From assembly GCA_964568625.1 (NCBI GenBank), contig CAZMQG010000023.1:1-26248 (forward strand): a stretch of 26,248 nucleotides of DNA, given 5' to 3'. Below the pieces are notes generated by a model. It was not told the DNA's origin and made no database searches. It saw nothing but the letters and a program-made list of their open reading frames with translations. Numbering within the stretch: position 1 is the stretch's first letter; every line of letters starts with the position of its first letter. A program made the position numbers and the translations under genes. Below, one piece after another: positions 9,130 through 17,437 of this stretch. Origin of the DNA: JBAZAX01 sp964568625. Its GTDB lineage: Bacteria; Babelota; Babeliae; Babelales; RVW-14.

Positions 9130-9812
9130 ATGAAATAAAAAAAACAGTTAAGGCTATCATTTTCGATATGGATGGAACCATTATCAAAACTGAACACATC
9201 TGGAAGCAAGTTACACTCGACACGCTTGCATACTGCGGAGTAAAAGAGTTAACTGCAGAACAAAAGGCAGTCATTCAAACTATGTCGGGAATTGGACTAA
9301 ATCAATCATCTCTTTTATTAAAGAAAACATTCGATTTATCACAGACCCCCGAAGAAATTATTGAAAAAAAAGTTAATTTGGCACAGGAATATTTTGAAAA
9401 ACAGATAGAGTTTATAGAAGGGTTTGCTGAATTTCATGCAAAACTTCAACAAAACTCAATTCCAACGAGCATCGCAACAAACGCTGACGCAAAAAGCCTG
9501 CAGCGTATTGCACAAAGACTTAACTTAGACAACTTCTTCGGTAAAAATATGTACTGCGTCGCAGACGTAAACTTTGTTCCTAAACCCGATCCAGCTCTAT
9601 TTTTACACAGTGCATCACGGTTGGGCGCAAAGCCGGAAGATTGTATTGTGTTTGAAGACTCTATTTTTGGATTTAATGCTGCAAGTGCAGCCGGTATGAA
9701 ATGCATAGGAATTAAAAACGAGTTAAATGAAAAACATTTGGATAAGGTGTGCGAAGCAATCGAAAATTATCATCAAGCCGAAGACGCTTTAAAAAAGATT
9801 TCTAAAAAGTAA
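9126..9812 (+). CDS. HAD-superfamily phosphatase, beta-phosphoglucomutase/phosphoglycolate phosphatase-like
   Basis: Cytosolic phosphohydrolase of HAD subfamily IA. Motif I is IIFDMDGTI with the nucleophile Asp14 and the general acid Asp16. Motif II is the Thr of IATNA (Thr118). Motif III is the Lys of PKPDP (Lys153), and motif IV is FEDS (Glu177-Asp178), followed by FGFNAASAAGM, typical of beta-phosphoglucomutase-like enzymes. Residues ~24-100 form a helical C1 cap. Length 228 is normal. The start has a strong GGGGAGA ribosome site five bases upstream. Substrate cannot be decided from sequence; small sugar phosphates or phosphoglycolate are the usual options. It appears to be transcribed from the promoter at 8967, with its own leader. 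Confidence 0.9.
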   Translation: MNEIKKTVKAIIFDMDGTIIKTEHIWKQVTLDTLAYCGVKELTAEQKAVIQTMSGIGLNQSSLLLKKTFDLSQTPEEIIEKKVNLAQEYFEKQIEFIEGFAEFHAKLQQNSIPTSIATNADAKSLQRIAQRLNLDNFFGKNMYCVADVNFVPKPDPALFLHSASRLGAKPEDCIVFEDSIFGFNAASAAGMKCIGIKNELNEKHLDKVCEAIENYHQAEDALKKISKK

Positions 9813-9928
9813 ATCAATCCTTTCTTGCTGAAACATTTTGCTTTACAAATATAATCCCTTAAATACTCGATTAATTATAGAAAAATTATTTTCTATAAAT
9901 TTTTTTGAAATTTTAGTAGCATTTCAGT

Positions 9929-9956
9929 TTGACATGGTTTATATTATTCGGAGAAT
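9929..9956 (+). promoter_or_regulatory. candidate promoter for the S24 regulator
   Basis: TTGACA at 9929-9934 and GAGAAT at 9951-9956, spacer 16 bases. The -35 is perfect and the -10 matches 4 of 6. An operator for autoregulation might be expected here, but I do not see a clear symmetrical site. Confidence 0.4.
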
Positions 9957-9995
9957 AAAAATTTAAAATTCGAATTAACCGAGAAGGGGATGCCT

Positions 9996-10664
9996 ATGTC
10001 TTCAACGGAGCTAAGAGTAAAGGAATTACTTCGTGAAATGGGTTGGACAACAAAAGTTTTAGCTGAAAAAACCGGACTATCTGAAAGTTATCTCACCCAT
10101 ATAAAAAATGGTACAAGACGCTGGAATGAAGATGCTCTAAAAAAACTTTCCACCGCATTTGGAAAACATCCGATTGAATTATTTGCTCAACGCAAGGGAA
10201 GAACAGATAATATTGATACCACATTAAAAATGCCCGAAACTACCTCTGTTGATTTACAATTAAAAATTGTTCCTGTCGTTGGCGACATTCCAGCTAATCC
10301 ATCACCTTATAATAATCAAGTCATGCAAGTGACAACAGGATACAAAGATATTTTTGTTCCAGTTTTGAACAGTAATGATGATTCAATGTTCTGCCTATGC
10401 ATTGAAAACAATTCAATGTCACCAAACTTTATTAAAGGCGACTATCTAATAATATCCCCGGAAGTTTGGACACGATCAGGCGATATCGCAGCTGTTGAAT
10501 ATGGAAACGATCCAATAAAAGCAATAATGCAAATAACTTATGCAGATGATTTTATTGTTCTTGAATCAATTAATCACAAATCAGCACCTGTTGCCCTAGT
10601 AAAAGGCAAAGATAACTTCAGAGTAATTGGTAAAGTAATCCATCGCTATCAAAGATTAGGCTAA
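9996..10664 (+). CDS. XRE-family helix-turn-helix regulator with S24 (LexA/CI-like) peptidase domain
   Basis: About 222 residues. An N-terminal helix-turn-helix (residues ~5-60, TTKVLAEKTGLSESYLTHIKNG) binds DNA, and a C-terminal S24 domain runs from ~90 to the end. The Ser-Lys dyad is visible as Ser140 in NNSMSPNFIKGD and Lys175 in DPIKAIMQI. In LexA and CI this dyad cuts an Ala-Gly bond in the hinge. Here the equivalent hinge reads VVGDIPANPSP, with Ala-Asn in place of Ala-Gly, so self-cleavage may be altered or lost. ATG 9990 also exists, but GAAGGGG touches it directly, whereas the ATG at 9996 has six-base spacing. It may govern stress or DNA-damage genes; no target is evident. It stands alone, with no phage genes nearby, so a chromosomal regulator is more likely than a prophage repressor. 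Confidence 0.87.
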   Translation: MSSTELRVKELLREMGWTTKVLAEKTGLSESYLTHIKNGTRRWNEDALKKLSTAFGKHPIELFAQRKGRTDNIDTTLKMPETTSVDLQLKIVPVVGDIPANPSPYNNQVMQVTTGYKDIFVPVLNSNDDSMFCLCIENNSMSPNFIKGDYLIISPEVWTRSGDIAAVEYGNDPIKAIMQITYADDFIVLESINHKSAPVALVKGKDNFRVIGKVIHRYQRLG

Positions 10665-10703
10665 AGCCTGGCATCGATTTTATATAAATTTATTGATAAA
10701 CAT

Positions 10704-10740
10704 AAAAATGGGCTTGCTTTTTTCCTGCAAGCCCATTTTT
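10704..10740. terminator. bidirectional intrinsic terminator
   Basis: Perfect 14-bp inverted repeat (AAAAATGGGCTTGC at 10704-10717 and complement at 10727-10740) with a 9-base loop. The A run at one end and T run at the other let it terminate both the S24 regulator (+) and the convergent gyrB (-). Confidence 0.9.
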
Positions 10741-10760
10741 ATTACAAAAATATTTATTGA

Positions 10761-13187
10761 TTAAATATCTAAATTTCTAACAAAGTGCGCATTTTTTTCG
10801 ATAAAATCTTTTCTATCTTCAACATCTTCACCCATCAAGGAAGCAAACCACTGATCGGCTTTCATTGCATCTTCAATTGACACTTGAAGAAGATTACGAC
10901 GTGTATGATCCATTGTTGTTTCCCAAAGTTGTTCCGGATTCATTTCTCCAAGACCTTTATATCGTTGAATCGTCATTAATGATTTTCCAAGAGCAAGGAT
11001 TGCTCTTCCAAGCTCAAGAACCCCCAGGCCTGTTTTTATAAGGTCTTTACCCGTCACTGTAAGAGTCCATTTTTGTTTATTTAAAGAACCTAAACCCTTA
11101 ATATACTCAATCAATTTGAAAGTTTCAGCTGCAAAGAAAAAACTCTGTGAAACTTCCCAAGAATCTTTATATCCTTCAAAAACTACGACATCTCTAGATC
11201 CTTGTCCTTCTTGATCATCTTGCATTTCATTTTTTAGAGAAACTTTATATTTATTAGAAAAATATTCACCCGCCTTTTCAACTATATCACGTAGTGAGTA
11301 CTTATCTAACTCCAAGCCAATAAAATGTAAAAATGAGATAAGTTCATGACAATGCAAAATTGTAAGTTCAAGTTTATAGCATGTTTTTTCAAGTTCTTGC
11401 TCATAGACTAAAATTTTATCAAGCATTCCCTTTAATGATGATTCTGAAACCGACTCGCCATCTACAATCAAGCCGGTGCTCCCTGCCGCCCAATCAAATA
11501 AGAAACCTTTTAATTCCGTATCATCTTTGAGATATTTTTCTACACGACCAACTTTAACTTTATAAAGTGGCGGTTGCGCAATATACAAATAACCCTTTTC
11601 TATCAACGGTAACATGTATCTGTAAAAGAAAGTTAATAAAAGAATTCTAATATGTGCACCATCTACATCTGCATCAGTCATTATAACGATTTTATGGTAC
11701 CTGACTTTTTCCGCATTAAATTCAGCATTCCCAACTCCGCCACCAATAGCAGTAATCAAATCTTTTATTTCGTTATTCGCAAGGATTTTATCAAGTCGAG
11801 TTTTTTCAACGTTTAAAATTTTACCACGCAAAGGTAAAATTGCCTGAGTAAACCTATCACGTCCCTGTTTGGCAGAACCTCCTGCAGAATCTCCCTCAAC
11901 TATGAAAATTTCACATTTTGATGGATCCGTCTCTGAACAATCGGCAAGCTTACCTGGCAAAACTGCACTTTCAAGTGCCGATTTTCTTCGAGTCAATTCG
12001 CGAGCACGTTTTGCAGCAGTACGCGCCTGCTGGGCCAAGATTCCTTTTTGTATAATTTTTTTAGCTATTACAGGATTTTCTTCGAAAAAGACATCTAAAA
12101 ATGAATAAACACAAGAATCAACAATCCCTTTTACATCGCTATTTCCAAGCTTGCCTTTAGTTTGCCCTTCGAACTGAGGCTCTGGCACTTTCATGCTAAT
12201 AACAGCTACAAGCCCCTCACGCGTATCTTCACTTGAGAGAGGCCCTTCTTTGAGCATATTTACACTTTGCCCATAACGATTGCAAGCCTTTGTCAAAGCT
12301 GATTTAAAACCGGCTTCATGCGTTCCACCATCACCTGTTCTAATATTATTTACAAAGCTAAAAACTTGCTCCGCATAACCATCATTATACTGAAAAGCAA
12401 GGTCAACTACATAAACACCATCATCATGATAAAACTTAATAATTTCACTAAACAGTGGTGTTTTCTTTGAATTTATAAATTCAACTAACGAAACAATTCC
12501 ACCTTCAAAATGGAATGAAAGCTCTTTGCCAATACGCTCATCGGCAATATCTATTCTTAAGCCCTTATTTAAAAATGCAAGCTCACGCAATCTGGCTGAA
12601 AGAGTATCAAAATTAAATTCCGTTATCTCAAAGATTTTTGCATCAGGCCAAAATTTTACAAACGTTCCACGCTTTTCACTGCTCCCGATTTCTTTGAGCC
12701 TGCCTTCAGGATTACCACGTTTATATGATTGTTCATAAATCTTGCCATTGCGATAAATTTGAAGCAAAAGCTTTTCCGAAAGAGCGTTTACAACAGATAT
12801 ACCTACGCCATGTAACCCACCGGAATATTTATATGCATCTTTTTCAAACTTGCCACCGGCATGAAGCTTGGTCATAACAACTTCAGCTGCAGAAATTTTT
12901 TCCGTAGGATGTATATCAACTGGAATTCCACGACCATTGTCCTCAACTGAACAAGAACCGTCAGCATGAAGCTTTACAATGATATGGCTGGCATAACCCG
13001 CCAAAGCCTCATCAACAGAGTTGTCCACAACTTCATAAACTAAATGATGTAACCCATTGATATCGGTCGAACCAATGTACATAGCCGGACGCTTACGAAC
13101 AGCCTCAAGCCCCTCCAGAACCTTTATCGCACCGGCACCATAATCGTCTGAAGCAGATTGCTTCTTTATATCTTTATCATCTTTCAT
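10761..13187 (-). CDS. gyrB: DNA gyrase subunit B
   Basis: ATPase subunit of DNA gyrase, which with GyrA introduces negative supercoils. The GHKL ATPase domain shows MYIGS, YEVVDNSVDEALAG with catalytic Glu52, and DNGRGIP. The loop GLHGVGISVVNALS and a transducer domain follow. The TOPRIM domain has FIVEGDSAGG (residues ~424-433) and the metal-binding DADVDG (~507). The C-terminus has QRYKGLGEMNPEQLW and ends RNLDI. Length 808 residues and a long insertion at ~545-700 between TOPRIM and the tail resemble Gram-negative GyrB rather than the shorter ~640-residue form. The KGLGEMNPEQLW and NLDI signatures favour GyrB over ParE. The start has GGGGTGA about six bases upstream. Transcribed alone; gyrA is not in the window. 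Confidence 0.97.
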   Translation of the reverse strand: MKDDKDIKKQSASDDYGAGAIKVLEGLEAVRKRPAMYIGSTDINGLHHLVYEVVDNSVDEALAGYASHIIVKLHADGSCSVEDNGRGIPVDIHPTEKISAAEVVMTKLHAGGKFEKDAYKYSGGLHGVGISVVNALSEKLLLQIYRNGKIYEQSYKRGNPEGRLKEIGSSEKRGTFVKFWPDAKIFEITEFNFDTLSARLRELAFLNKGLRIDIADERIGKELSFHFEGGIVSLVEFINSKKTPLFSEIIKFYHDDGVYVVDLAFQYNDGYAEQVFSFVNNIRTGDGGTHEAGFKSALTKACNRYGQSVNMLKEGPLSSEDTREGLVAVISMKVPEPQFEGQTKGKLGNSDVKGIVDSCVYSFLDVFFEENPVIAKKIIQKGILAQQARTAAKRARELTRRKSALESAVLPGKLADCSETDPSKCEIFIVEGDSAGGSAKQGRDRFTQAILPLRGKILNVEKTRLDKILANNEIKDLITAIGGGVGNAEFNAEKVRYHKIVIMTDADVDGAHIRILLLTFFYRYMLPLIEKGYLYIAQPPLYKVKVGRVEKYLKDDTELKGFLFDWAAGSTGLIVDGESVSESSLKGMLDKILVYEQELEKTCYKLELTILHCHELISFLHFIGLELDKYSLRDIVEKAGEYFSNKYKVSLKNEMQDDQEGQGSRDVVVFEGYKDSWEVSQSFFFAAETFKLIEYIKGLGSLNKQKWTLTVTGKDLIKTGLGVLELGRAILALGKSLMTIQRYKGLGEMNPEQLWETTMDHTRRNLLQVSIEDAMKADQWFASLMGEDVEDRKDFIEKNAHFVRNLDI

Positions 13188-13436
13188 AGCTTTTCACCCC
13201 ACTACCTAAAAAATAAATTTGTTGTGCTGAACTTTTTACCAAGAGTTATTTGCCATTTTCACAGAATGCTTTCAAAAAAATGAAGATTTTAGTATTTTAG
13301 CATTTATATACGTGTTAATCGGCCATTATTTAATGTTATAGGATACCATAAATTACAGTATAAATCACCCGTTTTTAAGATTTGTTCCGTAAAATTTTTT
13401 TAACCAAGAACTAACATAATCCATTGGATCGTTGGC

Positions 13437-13913
13437 ATGAAAACAAATAAACATGTTTTTAAAAAACACGAATTTTATATGCAAAAGGCCTTACTGCAGG
13501 CAAATATAGCAGCGCTTCACAATGAAGTCCCAGTCGGAGCCATAATAGTTTCACAAGATGGGGAAATTATTGCACGCGCCTATAATAAAGTCGAATCCAA
13601 ATCGTGTCAAACAGGCCATGCGGAAATTTTGGCTATTCAAAAAGCTACAAAAAAAGTGGGTGATTGGCGATTGAATGGATGTTTAATTTATGTTACTCTC
13701 GAACCATGCTTAATGTGCCTAGGATTAATACAACTTAGCAGACTTGAAAAAGTCGTTTTTGGAGCCCCCTCACCAATATTTGGAACAGGATCTTTGACAA
13801 GTAATGCCATCTTAGTGCATAATTACCTAAAAAAGTTGGATATTGAAGGTGGAATTAAAGAAAAAGATTGCGCAGACCTATTGAAGTCTTTTTTTAGGAA
13901 AAAGCGAAATTAA
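13437..13913 (+). CDS. tadA: tRNA-specific adenosine-34 deaminase
   Basis: Converts adenosine to inosine at the wobble position of tRNA-Arg(ACG) in the cytoplasm. The zinc/catalytic motif is GHAEILA (His61 ligand, Glu63 proton shuttle), and the second motif is EPCLMC (Cys91 and Cys94 ligands). NEVPVGAIIV, WRLNGCLIYVTLEPC and VVFGA are family blocks that separate TadA from guanine and cytidine deaminases. Length 158 is normal. The ribosome site is weak (GGAT eight bases upstream). The next gene starts 18 bases downstream on the same strand. Confidence 0.93.
   Translation: MKTNKHVFKKHEFYMQKALLQANIAALHNEVPVGAIIVSQDGEIIARAYNKVESKSCQTGHAEILAIQKATKKVGDWRLNGCLIYVTLEPCLMCLGLIQLSRLEKVVFGAPSPIFGTGSLTSNAILVHNYLKKLDIEGGIKEKDCADLLKSFFRKKRN
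13794..13823 (+). promoter_or_regulatory. possible internal promoter inside tadA
   Basis: Perfect TTGACA at 13794-13799 and CATAAT at 13818-13823 (5 of 6), spacer 18 bases. It sits in the 3' third of tadA, about 110 bases before the DksA-like gene, so it could drive that gene and tRNA-Thr independently. Being inside coding sequence, it could be coincidental. Confidence 0.35.
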
Positions 13914-13931
13914 GCAAAGAAAGGTGAGGCA

Positions 13932-14276
13932 GTGAAGAACAGAGCAGAGTTTATTGAGACGATGAAAAAGAACTTAATGCAACGCAGAAGCGAAATGGCA
14001 GGACGTCTATCAAACCAATCTCAAGAAAAAGTATCTGATGGACAGGTGCAAGATAGCGGAGATGAAGCACTGTCACTATCAATGGAAAAATTACAAAATA
14101 CGCTACAACAAAGTGAGATGGATGAAATTAGATCAATAGACGATGCGTTTGAAAGAATTAATCGAGGCGAATACGGCATATGCGTGGAATGCGGAAACCC
14201 TATTCCTGAAAAGAGACTGGAAACATTCCCTTATGCATCTCGATGCGTAGCTTGTCAGGAAAAATTTGAGCAATAA
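13932..14276 (+). CDS. DksA/TraR-family zinc-finger transcription factor
   Basis: 114-residue protein that probably binds RNA polymerase through the secondary channel. The N-terminal half is a predicted coiled coil with DSGDEA at residues 41-46, matching the D-x-x-D-x-A tip motif by which DksA acts at the polymerase active site. The C-terminus has a four-cysteine zinc finger, CVECGNPIP...CVACQ (Cys84, 87, 105, 108). It is shorter than E. coli DksA (151 residues), closer to TraR/YbiI-like members, so I leave the symbol blank. The start is GTG with GGTGAGG just upstream. It lies between tadA and tRNA-Thr, and may be part of stringent-response control of translation genes. Confidence 0.88.
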   Translation: MKNRAEFIETMKKNLMQRRSEMAGRLSNQSQEKVSDGQVQDSGDEALSLSMEKLQNTLQQSEMDEIRSIDDAFERINRGEYGICVECGNPIPEKRLETFPYASRCVACQEKFEQ

Positions 14277-14286
14277 ATTATTAAAA

Positions 14287-14361
<75 letters not shown>

Positions 14362-14374
14362 TAAAATAAATAAA

Positions 14375-14410
14375 CCCCGAAGTCATGAATAACTTCGGGG
14401 ATTATTTTTT
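14375..14410. terminator. intrinsic terminator after tRNA-Thr, shared with cdd
   Basis: Perfect 9-bp GC-rich stem (CCCCGAAGT at 14375-14383, complement at 14392-14400), 8-base loop, then ATTATTTTTT on the plus strand. On the minus strand the stem is followed by TTTATTTATTTTAT, so it can also end the cdd operon. Confidence 0.9.
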
Positions 14411-14456
14411 AGATATTATTAAATATTTATATTTTGCTTTATCAAATTTAAGTTTT

Positions 14457-15005
14457 TTATTTTTTATCTTGCTCAAGCTTAAAGGCGTATGGTAAAAGTG
14501 TTTTCAACTGTTCTATTTTATAATTTCCTGAAATAGTTGCCATAACGATGTAAGCCTCAGGCTCAGCAAATTCATTAATGATCTGACGGCATGCACCACA
14601 TGGAGCTCCATATTCAGGCGCATCAAGAACAATAGCAATAGCTTTAATAAAATTACCTGTTTCTCCCTCAGAAACCGCTTTAAAAATAGCAATACGCTCC
14701 GCGCAAACCGTTAATCCATATGAGGCATTTTCAACATTTGTTCCGGAATAAATTTTGCCAGATTTAGTTAAAATAGCAGCCCCAACTTTGAAGTTTGAAT
14801 AAGGGCTATACGACTTTTCTCTGGCTTTTTTGGCCTGTTCGATTAAATTTTTAAAATCAAAATCTAATTCAGCTTCAGCCACTTTAACTTCACTTTGATT
14901 TGCTGCTTGATTTAATACTTGCATCACTTCAATCTCCTTTGGCAATGCTTGTAAAAAACTTATCGATAAAACAGATGGGAATAAAATACACTTCGCAATA
15001 TTCAT
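14457..15005 (-). CDS. cdd: cytidine deaminase with an N-terminal export-like extension
   Basis: Zinc enzyme that deaminates cytidine and deoxycytidine to uridine forms in pyrimidine salvage. The core (~130 residues) has SPYSNFKVGAA, the NVENASYGLTVCAERIA block with zinc ligand Cys101 and catalytic Glu103, and GAPCGACRQI with ligands Cys136 and Cys139. The usual enzyme is ~130 residues; here a 50-residue extension precedes it, beginning MNIAKCILFPSVLSISFLQA, which looks like a signal peptide. Two starts are plausible: 15005 (AGGA nine bases upstream; an ATG at 15011 touches that site) and internal ATG 14924, which has a near-perfect AAAGGAGA nine bases upstream. The first would give an exported form, the second a cytosolic one of 155 residues. 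Last gene of the rpsU-rbfA-kdsD-pilD-cdd run. Confidence 0.9.
   Translation of the reverse strand: MNIAKCILFPSVLSISFLQALPKEIEVMQVLNQAANQSEVKVAEAELDFDFKNLIEQAKKAREKSYSPYSNFKVGAAILTKSGKIYSGTNVENASYGLTVCAERIAIFKAVSEGETGNFIKAIAIVLDAPEYGAPCGACRQIINEFAEPEAYIVMATISGNYKIEQLKTLLPYAFKLEQDKK
14933..14940 (-). promoter_or_regulatory. strong internal ribosome binding site within cdd
   Basis: Minus strand AAAGGAGA lies nine bases before the in-frame ATG at 14924. It is one of the best Shine-Dalgarno matches in the window and supports a second start that would skip the export-like sequence. Confidence 0.55.
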
Positions 15006-15096
15006 GATCATCTTTCCTGTAAAAACATACTATATGAATTAACTTCGGGTAGCAGAGCATACAGCATGAAAAACATAAAATCAATAAAACTTTTAT

Positions 15097-15957
15097 CTAT
15101 CCCCAGAAAAAAAATATTATTTGCTGATCAAGCAAAAAATATAAAGCAGCCCCAAATGCAAGAAATGGTCCAAAAGGAATTCTGGTAAATCGATCTTTTT
15201 TCGATATTAATAAAAAAATACCGCCTAAAATTAATCCTGAGAATGAGCCAAGCATTAAAGAAAACCACACACCAACCGGTCCAAGAAATGAGCCTATCAT
15301 GGCTAGTAATTCCATATCACCAATTCCCAATCCATCTCGCTTGGTAAATGTTTTAAATAAAAATGCAATAATCCACAACACACCATATCCAAAAACAGCA
15401 CCAAAAAAACTTTGCATTGCAGAGACATAAGTATATCCAAAATATGAAGCAATAAGTCCAACTGGAATGAGCCAAAGAGTACAAACTTGTGGAATAACCA
15501 TTCCCTGAAAATCAGTTCTTGTTGCCACTATTAATGCTGAAAAAAAGACAAAAAATATAAAAAAAGAAAAATAATTTTGTATTGATACTTGTTTTGCCAT
15601 ATTCGCAAATGATATATCAAAGCCTTCTACAACCGGATTATTTACCAAATAATAATAAAGCGATGAAAACTTAGGTAAACACTTTTGATATAACAACACC
15701 AGCATAAAGCCTGTTAATAATTCAATAAATGGGTATAAAACTGAGATACTTTCTTTGCATTTTCTACATTTTGCTTTTAATAAAATCCAAGAAATTACGG
15801 GAATATTGTCGTACCAAGAAATTATGCTTTCACATTTTGGACAAGCAGATCTCATCTTGAAAAAAGATCGGCCCGATACTAACCTAAAGGCGACAACGTT
15901 TAAAAACGATCCCCAACATAACCCAAATAAAAAAATAATGAGAAGAAGAATATCCAC
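15097..15957 (-). CDS. pilD: type IV prepilin peptidase / leader peptidase-methyltransferase
   Basis: Integral inner-membrane aspartyl protease that cleaves, and usually N-methylates, prepilin-like proteins for type IV pili or type II secretion. The N-terminal cytoplasmic domain has two CxxC pairs (CPKC and CRKC) that bind zinc. Catalytic aspartates are visible in TRTDFQGMVIPQ and in GIGDMELLAM. Multiple hydrophobic helices follow the family pattern. The motif usually reading IPD has IPQ here, which is not one of the catalytic aspartates. The GTG at 15957 is chosen because GGAGGG lies seven bases upstream; an upstream TTG at 15972 sits beyond the ribosome site. Length 287. It follows kdsD by about 20 bases. 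No pilin or secretin gene is in the window. Confidence 0.9.
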   Translation of the reverse strand: MDILLLIIFLFGLCWGSFLNVVAFRLVSGRSFFKMRSACPKCESIISWYDNIPVISWILLKAKCRKCKESISVLYPFIELLTGFMLVLLYQKCLPKFSSLYYYLVNNPVVEGFDISFANMAKQVSIQNYFSFFIFFVFFSALIVATRTDFQGMVIPQVCTLWLIPVGLIASYFGYTYVSAMQSFFGAVFGYGVLWIIAFLFKTFTKRDGLGIGDMELLAMIGSFLGPVGVWFSLMLGSFSGLILGGIFLLISKKDRFTRIPFGPFLAFGAALYFLLDQQIIFFFWG

Positions 15958-15964
15958 CGAACTA

Positions 15965-15970
15965 CCCTCC
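15965..15970 (-). promoter_or_regulatory. ribosome binding site deciding the GTG start of pilD
   Basis: Minus strand GGAGGG, seven bases upstream of GTG 15957. Confidence 0.7.
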
Positions 15971-15978
15971 AAAAAATT

Positions 15979-17004
15979 CTAACCTTTTATTCCAGCCTTT
16001 ATTAAATCATGAACATGTATAATTCCAACAGCCACATTTCCATCAACAACCACCAAACTTGTAATCTTAAAATTTTCCATCATTTCAAGGGCTTCATATG
16101 CAAGTTTATCAACATTGACCGTCTTTGGATTCAATGTCATTATATCAATTGCTTTTTTATTGAAAACATCCGGACCGAATTTATTACAAGCACGTCGCAG
16201 GTCACCATCTGTAACTATCCCACAAAGATTATTTTTATCATCTGCAACTATAGCAATTCCCAATTTTTTGGAAGATATTACATAAGTAATTTCGCTAAAA
16301 TTTGAATCTTTTGCAATTAAAGGTAAATCAGCCCCGGAATACATAAAATTATTTACTGTTAAAATAAGACGTTTTCCAAGTGCACCCGCCGGGTGAACAC
16401 GTGCAAAACAATTTTTATCAAAATTATGCATTGAACTAACCACAACAGCCACAGCATCACCAAATGCCATCATCAATGTAGAGCTGCTCGTTGGAGCTAA
16501 ATTTAATGGACAAGCCTCACGCTCAAGTGGAAGTCTAACAACAAGATCAACCAAATTACATAAGTTACCGTTATTGCAACAAATTAATACCGTGTAATTT
16601 TTCGCAAAATTTTTACTGTTTTTTAAAGATGCAATAACATTTTCAAGTTCTGTACCTGTACCACTTTTTGATAATGCAATTAAAATATCATTCGGTTGAA
16701 CTACTCCCAGATCACCATGTAAAGCTTCACATGCATGTAAAAATATTGAAGGAATTCCAAGACTTGAAAAAGTTGCAGCCAATTTTTGTGCAACCAACCC
16801 TGATTTACCAATTCCGGAAAAAATAACCTTTCCCGAATTACTTAGAATTTTATTAACAAGAACTAAAGCACTTTCCGGAATGTCATTCGCAACAGCTGTT
16901 AAAGCTTGTGATTCCTGCAAAATTACATTTGAAATGGCTTGCTTAATACCAAGCTTTGAAGCACCTTGCACCGCAAATGCGCTTTCTTTCTGCTGATCCA
17001 GCAT
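15979..17004 (-). CDS. kdsD: D-arabinose-5-phosphate isomerase (KdsD/KpsF family)
   Basis: Interconverts ribulose-5-phosphate and arabinose-5-phosphate, first step to Kdo of LPS. The SIS domain (residues ~30-190) has FSGIGKSGLVAQKLAAT, EALHGDLGVV with the conserved His96, ALSKSGTGTEL and ACPLNLAPTSSSTLMMAFGDA, all signature blocks. HPAGALGKRL leads to two CBS domains (~205-341). The chosen ATG has a GGGGGG ribosome site three bases upstream. A TTG at 17043 would overlap rbfA, so the start is not fully certain. Length 341 fits the family (~320-330). The gene implies Kdo-containing LPS; capsule-type KpsF paralogues have the same layout and cannot be excluded. It lies 16 bases after rbfA. Confidence 0.93.
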   Translation of the reverse strand: MLDQQKESAFAVQGASKLGIKQAISNVILQESQALTAVANDIPESALVLVNKILSNSGKVIFSGIGKSGLVAQKLAATFSSLGIPSIFLHACEALHGDLGVVQPNDILIALSKSGTGTELENVIASLKNSKNFAKNYTVLICCNNGNLCNLVDLVVRLPLEREACPLNLAPTSSSTLMMAFGDAVAVVVSSMHNFDKNCFARVHPAGALGKRLILTVNNFMYSGADLPLIAKDSNFSEITYVISSKKLGIAIVADDKNNLCGIVTDGDLRRACNKFGPDVFNKKAIDIMTLNPKTVNVDKLAYEALEMMENFKITSLVVVDGNVAVGIIHVHDLIKAGIKG

Positions 17005-17020
17005 TGTCCCCCCAACACAT

Positions 17021-17437
17021 TCATTCTTTTTTGCTATCACCAAGATCTTGAATTACCTTATCAAGCAAATTATCTATGCGATCCTGCTTTTCTCTAACTT
17101 CATCATAAAGAAATATAATTTCCGGTGTATGTCGAGGATTTAAACGAGCAGAAATTTCTTTACGTATGGATGGCCGATAAAGCTTGAGCGCATCCAATGC
17201 CGTTTTAAATATTTCTTCAGAAAATACATCAAACGTAGCCAGATAAACGTAAAGAATGCCTGCGTCTTGTGAAAAATCAACCCTTGTCACATAGACCTTT
17301 TGTATATCAGCATTTTCATTAGAAATTAGACTAATAATTTGAGATAGTTCACGAAAAAAGAGGGATTTTTTTCGCTCCCTCTTTATATCGTGTAAGTTTG
17401 ATCTCGCCTCATGGCGGTTTCTATTTGATGCAACCAT
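17021..17437 (-). CDS. rbfA: 30S ribosome-binding factor A
   Basis: Small KH-fold protein that binds 30S precursors and helps mature the 16S rRNA 5' end, especially in the cold. The C-terminal block TPEIIFLYDEVREKQDRID (residues ~107-125) matches the family signature P-x-I/L-x-F-x-x-D-x-x-x-x-x-x-R-I. Length 138 is normal. Its ATG overlaps the rpsU stop by one base in TAATG, which suggests translational coupling. Confidence 0.9.
   Translation of the reverse strand: MVASNRNRHEARSNLHDIKRERKKSLFFRELSQIISLISNENADIQKVYVTRVDFSQDAGILYVYLATFDVFSEEIFKTALDALKLYRPSIRKEISARLNPRHTPEIIFLYDEVREKQDRIDNLLDKVIQDLGDSKKE

Noticed and set aside
9996..10664. Prophage repressor and nearby prophage
   Set aside because: No integrase, phage structural genes or attachment-site repeats in the flanks; neighbours are housekeeping genes.
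17005..17043. TTG start for kdsD overlapping rbfA
   Set aside because: The ATG at 17004 has a G-rich site upstream and gives a normal-length protein; the extension has no family match.
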